DNA of 64,000 nt, taken from Mixophyes australis. Taxonomy: Eukaryota; Chordata; Amphibia; Anura; Limnodynastidae. The notes beneath the pieces are model-generated. The model saw only the letters and a program-made list of their open reading frames with translations. It was not told where the DNA came from and did no database searches. The translations under genes and the position numbers were made by a program. The stretch lies in the NCBI GenBank assembly GCA_036250195.1, contig JAVHZZ010000011.1:62242919-62306918 (forward strand), written 5' to 3'. This document shows, piece by piece, positions 12,390 through 24,310 of this stretch (positions are counted from its first letter, which is position 1; the number at the start of each line of letters is the position of its first letter).

Positions 12390-14155
12390 CTCGAAACTCT
12401 CCTCTAGCCTCTATCCACCCTGGTCTGTCCCAACCAAGTGGCCTCCCTTTGCAACAACACCCTTACCTCCACTCTTAACGGTACCACCCCTGCCTCTTCT
12501 GCCCACCTTCACTGCTCTAAACCACAACCTTTGGCACTCCAAATTGACTCTGAGATTACAGTATGTGTGCATTTTTAAGGAACACTCATTGGCAGACTTA
12601 CTTCACTTGAAGTTCATCCTCTCATCCAACGGTTCCGTTCTCCCACTCATTAAACAATCCCTCTTCAAGTCTCATCTCTTCTCAGTCCTCCAATCCCTGC
12701 CACCTTTTCGCCACTTTCAACACACTCCTTTGTCCATACTGCCTCCAACCCTCCCTAACCGCCACTGACTATGCCTATGCTTCAAAAAGAGAAGCTATCA
12801 GACAAAATATCTCCCTCCAATCACTCTTTTGCATCCCCCACCACTTCACCCTCTTCTATCTTCAGCCACCATTTATTATGCGCTTCTTCAGCCCCACTAC
12901 GTGCGACAAAGTCCATTCTCCTATATTCTCTCCCCCACGCTTCAATCTTTCCCTCTCCACTGGAATCTATCCCTTATTGTTTAAGCATGCTTTTATCACA
13001 CCCATTCTTGAAAAACACAATCTTGACTACCACCTTATTCTCTAACTACTGCCCCATTTCTCTTCTCCTTCAAAATACTTGAGCATCTTATCTACAACAG
13101 TCTCACCAGCTACCTGTCTGACAACTCCCGCCTTGACCCTCTCCAATCTGTCTTCCATCCCCTCCACAGAAACTGCCCTAACCAAAGTCACCAACAATCT
13201 TCTCTCAGCCAAATCCAGGGGCCATTTCTCTCCGTTTATCCACCTGGACCTCTATGCAGCCACTGACATCAATGATCTCTCTCTGCTGATGCATACCCTT
13301 CACACCATTGACTTCTGACACCGCCCTTTCATGGTTCACCTGCTAGCTCGCCAAACGCTCCTTCTCTATCTCTACCTCTGGTTCCTTTCCCCCCCACATC
13401 CATCTTTCCCATTTGAGTCCCACAGAGTTCTGTCCTTGGCCTTCTGCTTTTTTTTCTCTGTACAACAGCTCCCTTGGTGAACTTATCAGTTCCTTGGGTC
13501 TCCAATATCACCTCTATGGTGACGACACTCATCTCTTAATCTCTACCTGTCATCTCCTGATCTCTCTTGGGTGTCCAGTTGCCTTTCTATCATCTCCTGC
13601 AGGATGTCCATGTTTTCTCAAACATAACATGACCAAATTTGAACTCCTTGCCTCCCTCCATCAAGAGTCCTCTCCCCCTCCTGACCTCTCTATCACTGTT
13701 GACACCACCACTATCTCCTTTGTTCCCAAACTCTGCTGCCCGAGTGTCAATCTTGACTCCTCTTTTGCCCTTCACATTCATTCTCTAGCACAATCCTGTC
13801 TCTTCCAGCTATGCGACATCGCATGCATCAGTTCCCTTTCTTTACCAGGATGCCACCAAAACTCTTATCCACTCACTGATCATTTCTCTTCTAGACTACT
13901 ACAACCTTCTTCTTACTAGTCCTCCCCCGCTGCCATCTCACTCCTCTTTGATCTATACTTAATGCTACTGCTAGACTCTTCTCGCTGCCAAGCCTTACAC
14001 TGGCTCCCCTTACGCTACAGAATTCTCTTCAAACTCCTCACTCTCACATACAAGGCCCTCTCCAAATACACTGGTCCCCTACATCTCCAACCTCCCCTCC
14101 ATATACACTTACTCCCTCCACCCTCTCTGGTTGGCCAATGATTTCTCCTGTGCAG
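12390..14155 (+). pseudogene. Broken L2-like (Jockey-group) LINE reverse transcriptase
   Basis: C-rich plus-strand sequence encodes, in several frames, the order of motifs of an L2/CR1-type reverse transcriptase. SYLSDNSRLDPLQS is near 13110, ETALTKVTNNLLSAKSRGHF near 13170-13230, a VPQ.SVLG.LLF-like stretch near 13415-13450, YHLYGDDTHL (the polymerase YADD box with Gly) near 13510, and a degraded C-terminal end with RLDYYNLLLT near 13895. Frameshifts and stops are frequent, so it is dead. No 3' tail was recognised. It ends about 100 bp upstream of a LIG1 exon on the opposite strand. Confidence 0.8.
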
Positions 14156-14258
14156 TCCAGTGAAGCACAACTGGAGACTGGCATCTATGGTCACTAATGT
14201 CCAGACGAGATTTTCTCAAAATATAGGTTTACAAAAAAACCAAAAAACAAACACTGAC

Positions 14259-14358
14259 CAGAATGTCTGCTTCAGGATCATGGTGTTCTCTTCAATCCAG
14301 GTCTTCTTAAGATCTGCACCCATTCCCTTTGAGCCATCCAACACTGCAGGTGGGAATA
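14259..14358 (-). CDS. LIG1: DNA ligase I, exon within the DNA-binding domain
   Basis: The exon is 100 bp: two bases close a split Val codon, 32 codons follow ([20 protein letters not shown], then [12 protein letters not shown]), and two bases start a Cys codon finished by the exon at 6233-6318. It matches human [20 protein letters not shown] and its continuation (recalled). The GSKGMGAD segment is the least conserved part. The acceptor is TTCTTCAG. The donor TCTG|GTCAGT is weaker than the others because it has C at +3. It is isolated by introns of 9.7 kb upstream and 7.9 kb downstream. Confidence 0.95.
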
Positions 14359-14399
14359 CTGAAGAAAATATGCACAGGCTTTATATAAAGACTTTATAA

Positions 14400-15830
14400 T
14401 CATTGTTTAATATAGTTGAAAAGGCATTTATACACGTATTAAAATCTGGCATCCCTGCACATGCAGGTTTCAGAAAAGTTTAACAGGTGTAGTGCACATG
14501 CACCGTACTTTACATCATAGTGACAGTAATCACCTATCCATTTCATAGGTTGGAGTACACCTCATGGCTCAGGAGCCAACTTCTCCAGGCTGACCTCTGT
14601 TTCAAACTTGCTCCTCAATACTCAGCAGCCTCCACTGCAATGGATCACATACTGAAAGTCTCAATTCTACCTGGCTTCCACTTAGGTGACAAGTAAATGA
14701 AGCATGGAGGTCTCCATCTGGTGCCTTAATGAGCGAGCACCCACGCTGTTACATTAGCTTCCTATGCACAACGGGCTATCAGGATTCAGGTCAGACCTCA
14801 TACCAGAGTTCGTCCTCTCTTAATTCCCATGCTAACACCTGTCTGTACACCTCGGTTATGGAGCCAAACGCCCTGATTACACTTGAAAAAGAGTGTAAAT
14901 CATACTTGACTCATCTGTGAGAATTTGTTAGCAAGTTTGGACTTGTTCAGGATAACCTAAACAATCTCTCTGCTTAATCCCAAATACAAAGCGGAGGCAG
15001 TTGCGTGAGCCGAAGGATCCCCAAGTCATACAGTTTAAAACACTTGAGTCTGGCCACCACTCATACCACACCCCTGTAGGCATGACACTTCGAAATCAGT
15101 AGATTAGAATGGCATTCATTGGGAAGAGGGGGAGAAAGATGGGAGAGTAGCCCCAATCCTCAAACAGGTGTGTCTGGGACTAAAAAGGCAAGGAAATTAA
15201 CTGTAATAGTGGACATAATGCAATACAATTAACAGGAATTTAATTGTTGCATATCTCACTGCAGAATTATGGTCAAATGGTTTGGAAATTACCTTAACCC
15301 TTTTCTATGTGTGTGCGTTGGTATGTGTGAATGTCCATTTTATTCCATCCCTGCATGTCAGACGACATTAAAGGATCTGACAAAGCAGTTAAATTTACTC
15401 ATGGATTAGTGTATACTTTTATTTTGCCATATTCAGCTTTTGCTGAATTTGTTACACTAAGCAAAAGCTATGCAGAAAACTCCATCCTGCTGCTTTACAT
15501 AACGCCGCCACATTTGTGGCCTGGGTTTTCTCAGCCCATGGAGTAGTTACACAGCCCTAGTAGTAGGGGCTACAATACAAGCGATTTCCTCTGACTTTGT
15601 ATGCTTTAACAAAACACTCCCCAAGCCATCTTGCTAGCCATTAAGAGCTGCTTTTGGTAAATATATATTTTAGTCTTCCTCAATGATTTGATTCTACAAA
15701 GATATAATGTAAGTGCTCTAAATAAGTCTATGGTATGCAAAGTTCTTTCTTTAGTACGTTTCCGATTGGTGTAAAAGCACTGTTCATAATTAATATGAAA
15801 TTTAGGAACCACTCTCAGGAAAAACAGTGT
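14400..15830. other. LIG1 intron, nothing recognised
   Basis: No transposon ends, tandem repeats or protein similarity could be recognised. The open frames present are short and without known motifs. Confidence 0.5.
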
Positions 15831-17480
15831 TCTAAAAAAAAAAAACAATGTTCAGATAAGGCTCTTGGCACCATATGAAGCTCTCCAATCCTTCCGGCCA
15901 AAGCGACCACTAACAGGAAGAATACTTTGAGGGGGTTGCCCACCTGATGGAAAACTTTCTATTGGGGTTAAAACAGATCATCTATTAAAGTACTAAGGAC
16001 GAGGTTTTAGTTTGGAACTACACCAAAAAGGTATGACCCAAGGTCTAATATTATACTTGTATAGCAAGATTTCTGCAGGCAGTCATTTGTTTTGTGACAA
16101 TGAGTTCATCTGTGGCTGAATGCTTGAATCCCCCCTGCCAGACTGTAGCTATTTTACTTCCTTTCTCTAAATTTCCTACCTGGGTAGGTTTCCCAAGCCT
16201 ACCCTATTAGTATTTGTCGCTTTGCAAAAATAATATGGCTTCTTTAAGTATCCTACATGTTTTCAGATTTGTGAAGATTGCCAATATCTCAGAGACTGTT
16301 TTCCAGCTGCTGCTAAGAGGAGTCAGCTGTCTAGATGACTTTTCCTCCATTTCCATTCTGAAATTACATTCCCTTGGACCTCCCTCCTAAAGGTTTGGGC
16401 TCAAGACATTGCTTCAATCAGACAAAAAAATTGGGCCACCACTTTTTGGCTTGCTTTTATTTTTGCTATTCTTGGTTTAGTCAATGAGATTGATAAATCA
16501 GAGTCTATAATTACTCCCATGATCTGTCTACGCTCAATAGCGTAATTATTACTACCAAAACATTGGTAGAAGGGGAGATGTAAATAGAAAAAAGGAGAAA
16601 CTTGTGAACGGGAAATGCTGGTTTAAAATGCAAAACCAGAGAAACCTCCGATGACCTTTTAGGGATATGTAGACTAGCATACTTTAATACCTCCATAGAT
16701 TTAAAAGTTCCCTAATTCTACAGCCAACATGACAGTCCTTAGGGACGTCTTCCAAAATGTATTTACTTTGATGAAGCCATCCATATACCAGAAAATTAAG
16801 AATGCCCTGCCCCTCCTAAATTCTCTCTCATAAGAAAGAAAAAGGTACCCTAAACGCTGTCTCTGTACACCCTTGTTTCAGTGTGAGAGTTATTTATGTT
16901 GTGCACTTGAGACTTTCCTTTTATAGATACGAAAGGATTGTCCAGGATGGTTTCATTGGTTTTGTTTCTGCCTCTCCTGTGTGCTCTGGTTTTCCTAAAA
17001 CTAAGTCTAAAGGTTTGCTAAATGCTGTTCCTCATACCTTGTGGTAATAGCTGTTAAAACTCATCTGCCACTTTCTGAATAATGGCATCCGTTGAAAAGA
17101 AAGGGTAACTAGGGGATTATTTTGGGAATCTGCTTGCCATGGCAATAGAAATCTCAATAATTACTGCCAGAGATATAGTTCTGGCTTGAAAACAAATAGG
17201 AGTAGATGCTGAGGGCTATAAATTTACACTGAGAGGCTTCTATACTCTTTGTTCTTAACAGCAGAGAATTACTACCACCTTCCTGACGTTTCAAGGTTTT
17301 CTATACATAGTCTGGCTGCACAAAATTCAGAATTTTCCTCACTTCGTTGATCAAAGTGTCATTAATATTAGAATATTAGACATCTTCTCCCTAACATCCC
17401 GATTCCTCGCCTGAGGACCAGTCCTCAGTCAAACAAGAAGGTGAAGAATTCCTGGAAGAAACCACACTTACCCAAGGTCC
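15830..17480 (-). pseudogene. Old DIRS retrotransposon relic (recombinase and RT pieces)
   Basis: Minus-strand frames around 15890-16020 read like the DIRS recombinase region around its first catalytic Arg (FFLLVVAL.GRIGELHMVP), comparable to VFLLAISSARRVSELGAL in the fuller copy at 36.2 kb. At 16510-16700 two frames together resemble a DIRS reverse transcriptase: HRRFLWFCILNQHFPFTS, then a stretch like the SPRVFTK box. The order recombinase then RT, read left to right on the plus strand, is what a minus-strand DIRS element gives. Stops and frameshifts are many and no terminal repeat was found. The gag part near 17100-17470 is a guess. Confidence 0.55.
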
Positions 17481-18447
17481 CCCAAAATCTAAACTTAGCT
17501 GGGATCTGAAATCTTTTAGCGATTGGAGGTTTTTTTTTTTGTTGCTTTGTTTTGTTTTTTTTTTAAATCAAATGTTTTTATTATTTTTTAGATCACAAAC
17601 AAAATAACATTTAATATTAACTACTGCAATTAAAATCTTCAAAAAAAACCTGATAAAAAACAAAAGGGTATCTAGGTATTGAAATACACTTAACGCTATA
17701 CTAAACATTTATAACAAATATTACAGAAGTTCAATCAAATATAGTAATCAATACAGGTCAGAATCTACTTTGGATCGAGGAGTAGACCGCATAATACGAT
17801 ATACTGGAAACTGATATTAAGCTTAACAAGCATATCAGGCCTCACAAAAGGAAAAACTATAAATTCACACATATAAGTGAGCTGTTCTGGGCTCCACATT
17901 TGAAGAACTTAAACAAGGTCGTTGTACAACGACTCACAGCATATCTAGATTTGGACCATCTGGACCAGATTTTATTATATTTCTGTGTGACATTCCTAGA
18001 CTAGATAGTATATCTTTCATGCCCTACAGCCTCATTTACAAGAACAATCCAAGTTTGAAAGCTCACATTTGCTAGCCATGCAAGATCTGGCAATAACAAC
18101 CTTGGTCAGAGTCAATATATTAATTACATCACAATTATATATTGTACTGAAGTATTATTTAACAGTGGATGCAATTCCAAATATACATGTCTTAGGGAAA
18201 AGAGGAACATCTATATCCATTTTCTGCATACCCTGTACTGCAAAAACAGCTGTATCACAGGACATTTTCATAGTAAGTGCCAGAAGAATTAAATCACAAT
18301 TTAGGTCAATTGGAGTTGGTCCTTTTGCCATTAAAAAGAAAGACTCAGGGGAGTATAGTATACCCTATGTAGAATATATATTTGGATTTTTGGACAAGAG
18401 GTGGCACCCTTAGCACTCGGTGGTAGTCAGCATATCAATGCTGACTA

Positions 18448-18687
18448 CACCGACAAGACTTACCACGACATCTTGAGTCCAGACGGCTGCTTTCCAACGA
18501 GGATCCATCACGACTCTTCTGTGAAGCGACTTGAAGCAATCCCAAAGAAAGAAGACGCAGACGAGACTTGATGACGTCATTGACATAGGCGACGCTTTTA
18601 AATGCTGCTCTTAAGGGGGTAATGTAAATATGCGGCCACGTACAATGTAAGCAGCCGTCCGGACTCTCATGGTAAGTCTTGTCGGTG
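18448..18687. mobile_element. 240-bp MITE with about 45-bp inverted ends
   Basis: CACCGACAAGACTTACCA at the left is matched by TGGTAAGTCTTGTCGGTG at the right, and the similarity runs on through GTCCAGACGGCTGCTT against AAGCAGCCGTCCGGAC. A separate 10-bp hairpin (TAGTCAGCAT and its complement, 18423-18447) sits just outside the left end. No matching target duplication is clear, so I do not assign a superfamily. Confidence 0.7.
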
Positions 18688-19799
18688 AAATCAGCTCTGT
18701 TATTCCATACCCCACCCTTAGCACTGCCCAACCTCCCATTTCATTTTGAGACTATTGGAGGGAGGGAAAATATATGCATATCAAGTGGATTTTTTTTTTC
18801 ATTTTTTTTTTTTTATACATGCATCAGGAAAAGGCCACATCTGTTCAGTAGGGCATGCTGATGTCCCTGCATTCTGGCAAGCAAAGGGGAATCAAAATTC
18901 CCTCCAGGAAAGTCAATCTTTAGGATCCTCAGAGGACCATCCACTTACTCATCCCATATCAAGGTTACTCCCTCCTCAATACTGAAAGAATCTGACTTGA
19001 GGTCATATCGGGACCAATGTGCAACGGCAGAGCATTGTATTCCATGGGAAAAAGCTGGCCTGTCCCACAGGGGGAACATAAAGTCAGAGTTATGCAATAA
19101 ATGAAAAGCAAGAGTGCTATAGTCCCAAATCTGAATAGAGAATTGATTAGTGAGTGGTAGTAGAGTAAAAAGTTAGGGTGGTGTTTGATTGTGATCCACA
19201 GCAGAAGGGGAAAGTAGGTGCAAAAGCTTAGCTTTGATGTCAACCCACAGTCTTGTTGAGGATGGAGAGTAAAACTGAAACAGCTGCATAAGGCAAGTGG
19301 CCACATAATACTTAGAAATTTTTGGTAGGGTTTGAAACAGATAATGAATGTGTGGTAACAGATTCATTTTCATAGCCGTCATATGCCCTAGCCAGGAAAC
19401 GAACAGCTTGTCTCAGGCTAAGATATCTCATTTTAGTGACTCAAATATTTAAGGGAAGTTAGCTGCATAGAGTTGGTTATAATGGCTGGTCAAATAAATC
19501 CCTAGATCAGTGGTTCCCAAACTTTTGCAGTTCGCGGCACCCTTAGAGTCTCCAAAATTTTTCAAGGCACCCCTCCAAAATAATTATTGAGCAGTCCTGT
19601 TTTAGTAGTTGGGTCAAAAAATTGTAATAAGTATTTAGGTCAGGACAGAAATACTTATTTAGTTGTATGCAAAAATGCCCCCTCTGCATCCAGACACTCT
19701 GCCCTCAGGCACTTTGCCCCCTCTGCATCCAGACACACTGCCCCCTCTGCCATGGTGTCCCCCCCTCCTCTGCCCTCTCTCACGGTGTCCCCCCTCCTC

Positions 19800-20580
19800 T
19801 GCCCTCTCTCACGCGCTGTCCCCCTCCACTGCCCCTCTCACGCGCTGTCCCCCCTCCACTGCCCCTCTCACGCGCTGTCCCCCTCGTCTGCCCCTCTCAC
19901 GCGCTGTCCCCCTCGTCTGCCCCTCTCACGCGCTGTCCCCCTCGTCTGCCCCTCTCACGCGCTGTCCCCCTCGTCTGCCCCTCTCACGCGCTGTCCCCCT
20001 CGTCTGCCCCTCTCACGCGCTGTCCCCCTCGTCTGCCCCTCTCACGCGCTGTCCCCCCGCGTCTGCCCCGCTGTCCCCCGCGTCTGCCCCGCTGTCCCCC
20101 GCGTCTGCCCCGCTGTCCCCCGCGTCTGCCCCGCTGTCCCCCGCGTCTGCCCCGCTGTCCCCCGCGTCTGCCCCGCTGTCCCCCGCGTCTGCCCCGCTGT
20201 CCCCCGCGTCTGCCCCGCTGTCCCCCGCGTCTGCCCCGCTGTCCCCCGCGTCTGCCCCGCTGTCCCCCGCGTCTGCCCCGCTGTCCCCCGCGTCTGCCCC
20301 GCTGTCCCCCTCGTCTGCCCCGCTGTCCCCCTCGTCTGCCCCGCTGTCCCCCGCGTCTGCCCCGCTGTCCCCCGCGTCTGCCCCGCTGTCACACTGCTCT
20401 GTCCCTCTGTCTGCCCCGCTGTCACACTGCTCTGTCCCTTTGTCTGCCCTGCTGTCCCACTGCTCTGTCCCTCTGTCTGCCCCGCTGTCACACTGCTCTG
20501 TCCCTCTGTCTGCCCCGCTGTCACACTGCTCTGCCCCGCTGTCTGCCCCGCTGTCACACTGCTCTGCCCCGCTGTCACAC
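19800..20580. repeat. C-rich compound minisatellite
   Basis: Three successive arrays are present. Units of about 29 bp (CTCTCACGCGCTGTCCCCCT then CGTCTGCCC) run to about 20055. Units of 21 bp (CGCTGTCCCCCGCGTCTGCCC) run to about 20390. Longer units with TGTCACACTGCTCTGTCCCT run to about 20580. All six frames stay open over long distances, giving artefactual Pro/Ser/Cys-rich or DSGADAG-repeat translations of 200-350 codons. Confidence 0.95.
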
Positions 20581-20602
20581 TCCCTCTCACTCCTCTGCCA
20601 CA

Positions 20603-20800
20603 AGCCAGCCATAGGAAAAAAACAAAGAGCACATAAATTTACCAATCCCCCGGGCGCCGGGACCCAGCAGACTCTTCTCTCCCGCAGCTGTCACTGAATA
20701 TCAACGTCAGTGACAGCTGCGGGAGAGAGGAGTCTGCTGGGTCCTGGCGCCGTGCGGAATGGTACGTTTATGTGCTCTTTGTTTTTTCCTATGGCTGGCT
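20603..20800. repeat. Large inverted repeat, arms about 95 bp
   Basis: AGCCAGCCATAGGAAAAAAA at the left is mirrored at the right end by TTTTTTCCTATGGCTGGCT. The inner arms TCTCCCGCAGCTGTCACTGA and TCAGTGACAGCTGCGGGAGA close over a 9-base loop at 20698-20706. It forms the right third of the hAT-like element. Confidence 0.9.
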
Positions 20801-21659
20801 CGCGGCACCCCTGGGAGCCGCGGCACACACTTTGGGAACCGCCACCATAGAAATTTGTTTGTCAGGTTTCCAGCAAAAGACCAATTGACAATTAAGGGAA
20901 GCCAAAAGACTGCAGGATGTCTGCGTACATTGAATTCTTATAGTCACTAGCGCCTGCCTGGATTCCAGTGATAGCAGAGTTATGGCATACACGAGATGCC
21001 AGTACCTCCATCAGCATGACAAAGAATAAAAGGAGAGAGAGTGGGCAGTCTTGCCAGGTACCGTTCGTGATAGAGAAAGGAGGCGAGGTAACACTATTTG
21101 CTAGGACGCTACCCGTACGGTTAAAATAAAGGGAGGCTAAAATGCATAAAAGTCAACATTAAAAGCCCATGGCAGCGAGGGTGGTCCTCAAAAGGTCATG
21201 AGACCCTATAGAAGACTTTTCAGCGTCCGGTGACACCAGAGCAGGGGGTCTGGGAGCAATTAGCTGTGGTGATTAAAATCCATGGCCTGCCTTGTATTAT
21301 CAGACGCTTGTCGGGCAGGAATAAATTCCACTTGGTCAGGATGACCAGGTTTGGGGTTATTGGGGTCAGTAACTTGGTGAAGAGCTACAAATCCACATTT
21401 AAGAGCGACATCGGATGGTAGCTTTCACACATGCTGGAATTGCACCCCTATTTAGAAATTACAATATCCACTCTGGTGGTGTCCTTTTCAGGGAAATGAG
21501 AGTTCTTATGGGTATATTCAAATTGAAATAAAAACATAAAAAAGTGCTGATTAGGATTTGGTATAAGTCACCCAATATAAAAAGAAATAAGAGGTATAGA
21601 AAATTGTTAAAGGAAAAGGCTGTGTCATAAACTTAGTCCAAGTGAAAAAAAAAAAAAAA

Positions 21660-22480
21660 GAGTAGATAAAATTAATGTTAACAAAGCACCAGGCTCAAAC
21701 AGAAAATACTTAGCTAAATAAGTTACAAAATATTTTCTCTAAATTTTATATACTCTCTACAAAGAGGTATGTTTCAAATGAAGGGCCAAAAAGTAACAAT
21801 GATTCTGATATTAATATAACCATTCAGAACTCTTCCTGTTAACTATAGACCATCACGCTGAACATCTATAGTAGATAAGTACATTAAATATCAAAAATGT
21901 ACAACAGTAGATAGTTTAAGCGAAAAAAAAAAGAGAAAACTGGCCTCTTATATGCAATCTTTAATAGTGTTCACAAAGGAGGAAAAATGCTGGATAATTC
22001 ATAGAATTAATCCATGCATAATTAGATTATTTTTAGCTCAAATTAAGTAGCAAAACACCTTCACATGCTTAGATAAATCAACTGATCCAAACAGCATAAA
22101 ACAAACACTATCTCTTATATTTATAGATTCCCAAATATCCCGGACAGTACCACATGACTTGATAAAAGCCAATGGAGTAACAATATTTAAAATTGGGACT
22201 ATACACAAGTCAAGAAATTAGTATTACCAATAAGCCCGAGTTCAGTCATGGGGAAATATTTAAAGACATTCTAAGAATGAACTTTGACAAATCTAATTAG
22301 CTTTTAACAGGAGATAGGTTGCAAACTGGATCTGGGTAGTGGGGTGTATGGAATGAATTTAGATTTTTCAAAAGATTATACTGTGCCACACACAACATAT
22401 TGATGCATAACATGAGAATGCTAGAACAAGGGGTCATCAGTAGAAAACTGGTTTAATGGTAAATTTATCAATGGACGGGG
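21660..22480 (+). pseudogene. Degenerate CR1-like LINE reverse transcriptase fragment
   Basis: The text starting AACAAAGCACCAGGCTCAAA (NKAPG-like motif) opens the finger region of a CR1-type reverse transcriptase. Near 22310-22460 the DNA reads like the stretch coding for DLDLG, then FAKAFDTVPHK, then LRML. Many changes and stops are present. It probably belongs to the same family as the 3' piece at 46480-48230. Confidence 0.55.
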
Positions 22481-23140
22481 ACTATCCTGAGGCTCGATTT
22501 CAGCAGATTTCCCCTTAACTGTGTCCAAGTAGTAAATTAGAACCCATTATAGGTATAAGGGAACAATGGGACAGGGTACTAACATGTGGTAGAGCATGCT
22601 AACATATTAGGAAAATATACAAACCACCACCAAGCAACATATTACAAGCCTGTAGACCAATCATGGCATTCAAATTCCTGCCTGTTGAATTTCCTATTGG
22701 TAACTCATCCTTGCAACTGATAATGCCCTGCTAGGGCAGGCAGCAGTTTCTTCTTCTGCCTAACGGCTTATCCAAATGACTCCCATTGTACGGCTTGTTT
22801 GCACCTACTGAGCGCCCATATGTTCTGCATCCTGGGCACTGGATCTGTTTGAATCTCCAACTGACTGTCTACATCTTCCTGTTCAAATCCTGCCAAGTCC
22901 TTAGGAGCACTGTGACTTCAATTGAGTAGTGGCTTGTCTCAGGCTACATCTTAAAGGGGGCATTCAGACTTTCATCGCCAGAGGACCACTACATTCTTAA
23001 AGGTGCAGGCCGAGGCTGAGGCTACCCTCAGGTATTTTACCTTTAACCTGGAATTCAGCCTGATGCTACCACCTGCAGCATTAGTCAAACCAGATTCCTG
23101 AAAATACTTCTTCAATCTATCCTTCTGCAGCTTTAGCTGC
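22480..23140. other. LIG1 intron, unassigned
   Basis: No coding similarity or repeat structure was recognised, apart from a short inverted repeat TGCCCTGCTAGGGCA at about 22725-22740. Confidence 0.45.
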
Positions 23141-23960
23141 CATCCCCAGGGGTGATCACTCCCTGCTCCTCCAACACATCTTCAATCCACCATTCTGCAA
23201 CTATTCAAGGGCACTCACTTACTACCCCACTCCCACAGTATTTCAAACCCACATTCTACCCCCATTACTCCACACCTTATGTCTCAAGACACTTCCTTTC
23301 ACTAACCTCCTCCCTAACCAACATTTCTTCTTACCTCTACACACTGTCCTCCACCTACCCTCTCTCTAACATCTCAGGTATTACCTTTCCTTCCTCTATG
23401 TGTTAACTTCAACTGGCCATCACTGCCCCACCTATACAAACTGGTCCTACCTCAACACCCACACATTCCCCTGCCCTCACCTATCTCCCTGGACACATGA
23501 GCCCCAAACCCTGGCCCACCTTATCCCCACTATCTGATTTCACTACTCCATCCGCCAGAAAGATCCCTCACACCCCAGACCTCACTCATCTCACCCATGT
23601 TACCTTCTCCTCAGGCATGCTAAAATTGTCTGCAACAAACCAAAATCTATCCACAACCTTCTCATCTATCTCTCCTTCAGTCTCCTAAACCTTATTGAAA
23701 CCTATATCTCTCCCTTTGAGACAACGTCCACTCTTCCACTCTTCTATAGAGGTTTCTTTTTTCCCTCAAACATCTTGTCCTGGTGACCAAGGAAGCATTC
23801 TACTTTTTCCTGGAAATACCTAGTGTCATCCCTCCTAAACCTGCCATCAATTCCTTCAGTGCTCATGTCTTTGCAAGTTACTTCAAAAACAAAATTGACA
23901 ACATCCATGATTAAATCTCAGTACCTCAAGGCCTACTTTCCCAGTCGTGCAATACTGAGC
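23140..23960 (+). pseudogene. L2-like LINE fragment (endonuclease/RT linker)
   Basis: C- and T-rich plus-strand sequence in the style of the copies at 12.4 and 52.2 kb. The clearest part is near 23840-23900, encoding FASYFKNKIDNIHD, which matches the FA..F..KI..I segment just before the reverse transcriptase in L2-type elements. The rest is shredded by stops. Confidence 0.6.
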
Positions 23961-24007
23961 CTTGGCCTACTTCACATTGGACATTATAATCACTCTCCCT
24001 CCCTCAC

Positions 24008-24099
24008 CTTGTCCAGGTGGAGTAAGGCATACTGCCTGAGCAATAGCTGACAGAACAGATAGCTCTGCCAATCCTATTCGAAGTTTTCCTCCGAGTGAC
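24008..24099 (-). CDS. LIG1: DNA ligase I, exon within the DNA-binding domain
   Basis: The exon is 92 bp: one base finishes the split Arg codon, 30 codons follow ([20 protein letters not shown], then [10 protein letters not shown]), and one base begins the next split codon. It corresponds to human [20 protein letters not shown] and its continuation (recalled), about residues 445-474. The acceptor is TTTCTTAG and the donor ACAAG|GTGAGG. Only 109 bp of intron separates it from the exon at 24209. Confidence 0.97.
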
Positions 24100-24208
24100 C
24101 TAAGAAAAGTAGAGAACCATTAAAAAAAACAAACAATGAATAACACACTAGATCAGTAAAGGTAAAAAGGCAGATTACATAATGAAATCTATAATACACA
24201 ATACATAC

Positions 24209-24285
24209 CTGGCAATGTAGCGTGCTTCAGAATACCTGCATGCCACAAACAATCCTTTAATTACATCAATCTTCTTATTCATAGA
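24209..24285 (-). CDS. LIG1: DNA ligase I, exon within the DNA-binding domain
   Basis: The exon is 77 bp: 25 codons ([20 protein letters not shown], then ARYIA) plus two bases of a split Arg codon. It is nearly identical to the [20 protein letters not shown] core conserved in vertebrate LIG1 (recalled). The acceptor is ATTTCAG and the donor CCAG|GTATGT. It pairs with the next exon across the shortest intron in the window. Confidence 0.97.
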
Positions 24286-24310
24286 CTGAAATAAAATATG
24301 CACAGATTAT

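Larger units (their letters stand above)
19508..20844. mobile_element. hAT-like non-autonomous element carrying minisatellite and large hairpin
   Basis: The left end CAGTGGTTCCCAAACTTT pairs with the right end, which reads TGGCGGTTCCCAAAGTGTG on the other strand. Flanks CCCTAGAT (19500-19507) and CCATAGAA (20845-20852) agree at 6 of 8 bases, consistent with an old hAT-type 8-bp duplication. It interrupts an L1 frame precisely: KYLGIYLT-type coding lies directly on one side and the upstream L1 frame on the other. Within it are a long C-rich minisatellite (about 19800-20580) and a hairpin (20603-20800). There is no transposase. A second copy starts at 61983. Confidence 0.75.
17520..21540 (-). 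pseudogene. L1-like LINE, ORF2 and 3' end, split by two DNA transposons
   Basis: A T-rich block at 17530-17590, which reads as a poly-A tail with AATAAA on the minus strand, marks the likely 3' end. Upstream of it, the minus strand encodes L1 ORF2 pieces. MTAMKMNLLPHIHYLFQTLP lies at about 19320-19382 and YLGIYLTSHYNQLYAANFPK near 19450-19500. A reverse-transcriptase part with FIPARQASDNTRQAMD lies near 21290-21330. The LIG1 exons are unaffected. The hAT-like element (19508-20844) and the small TIR element (18448-18687) inserted into it later. Stops and frameshifts make it non-functional. Confidence 0.75.

Noticed and set aside
19587..20697. Frames of 200-350 codons on both strands, including DSGADAG-repeat and CPAVPRV-repeat proteins
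   Set aside because: All are translations of the C-rich minisatellite inside a transposon. They are open in five frames, with no start context or known protein.
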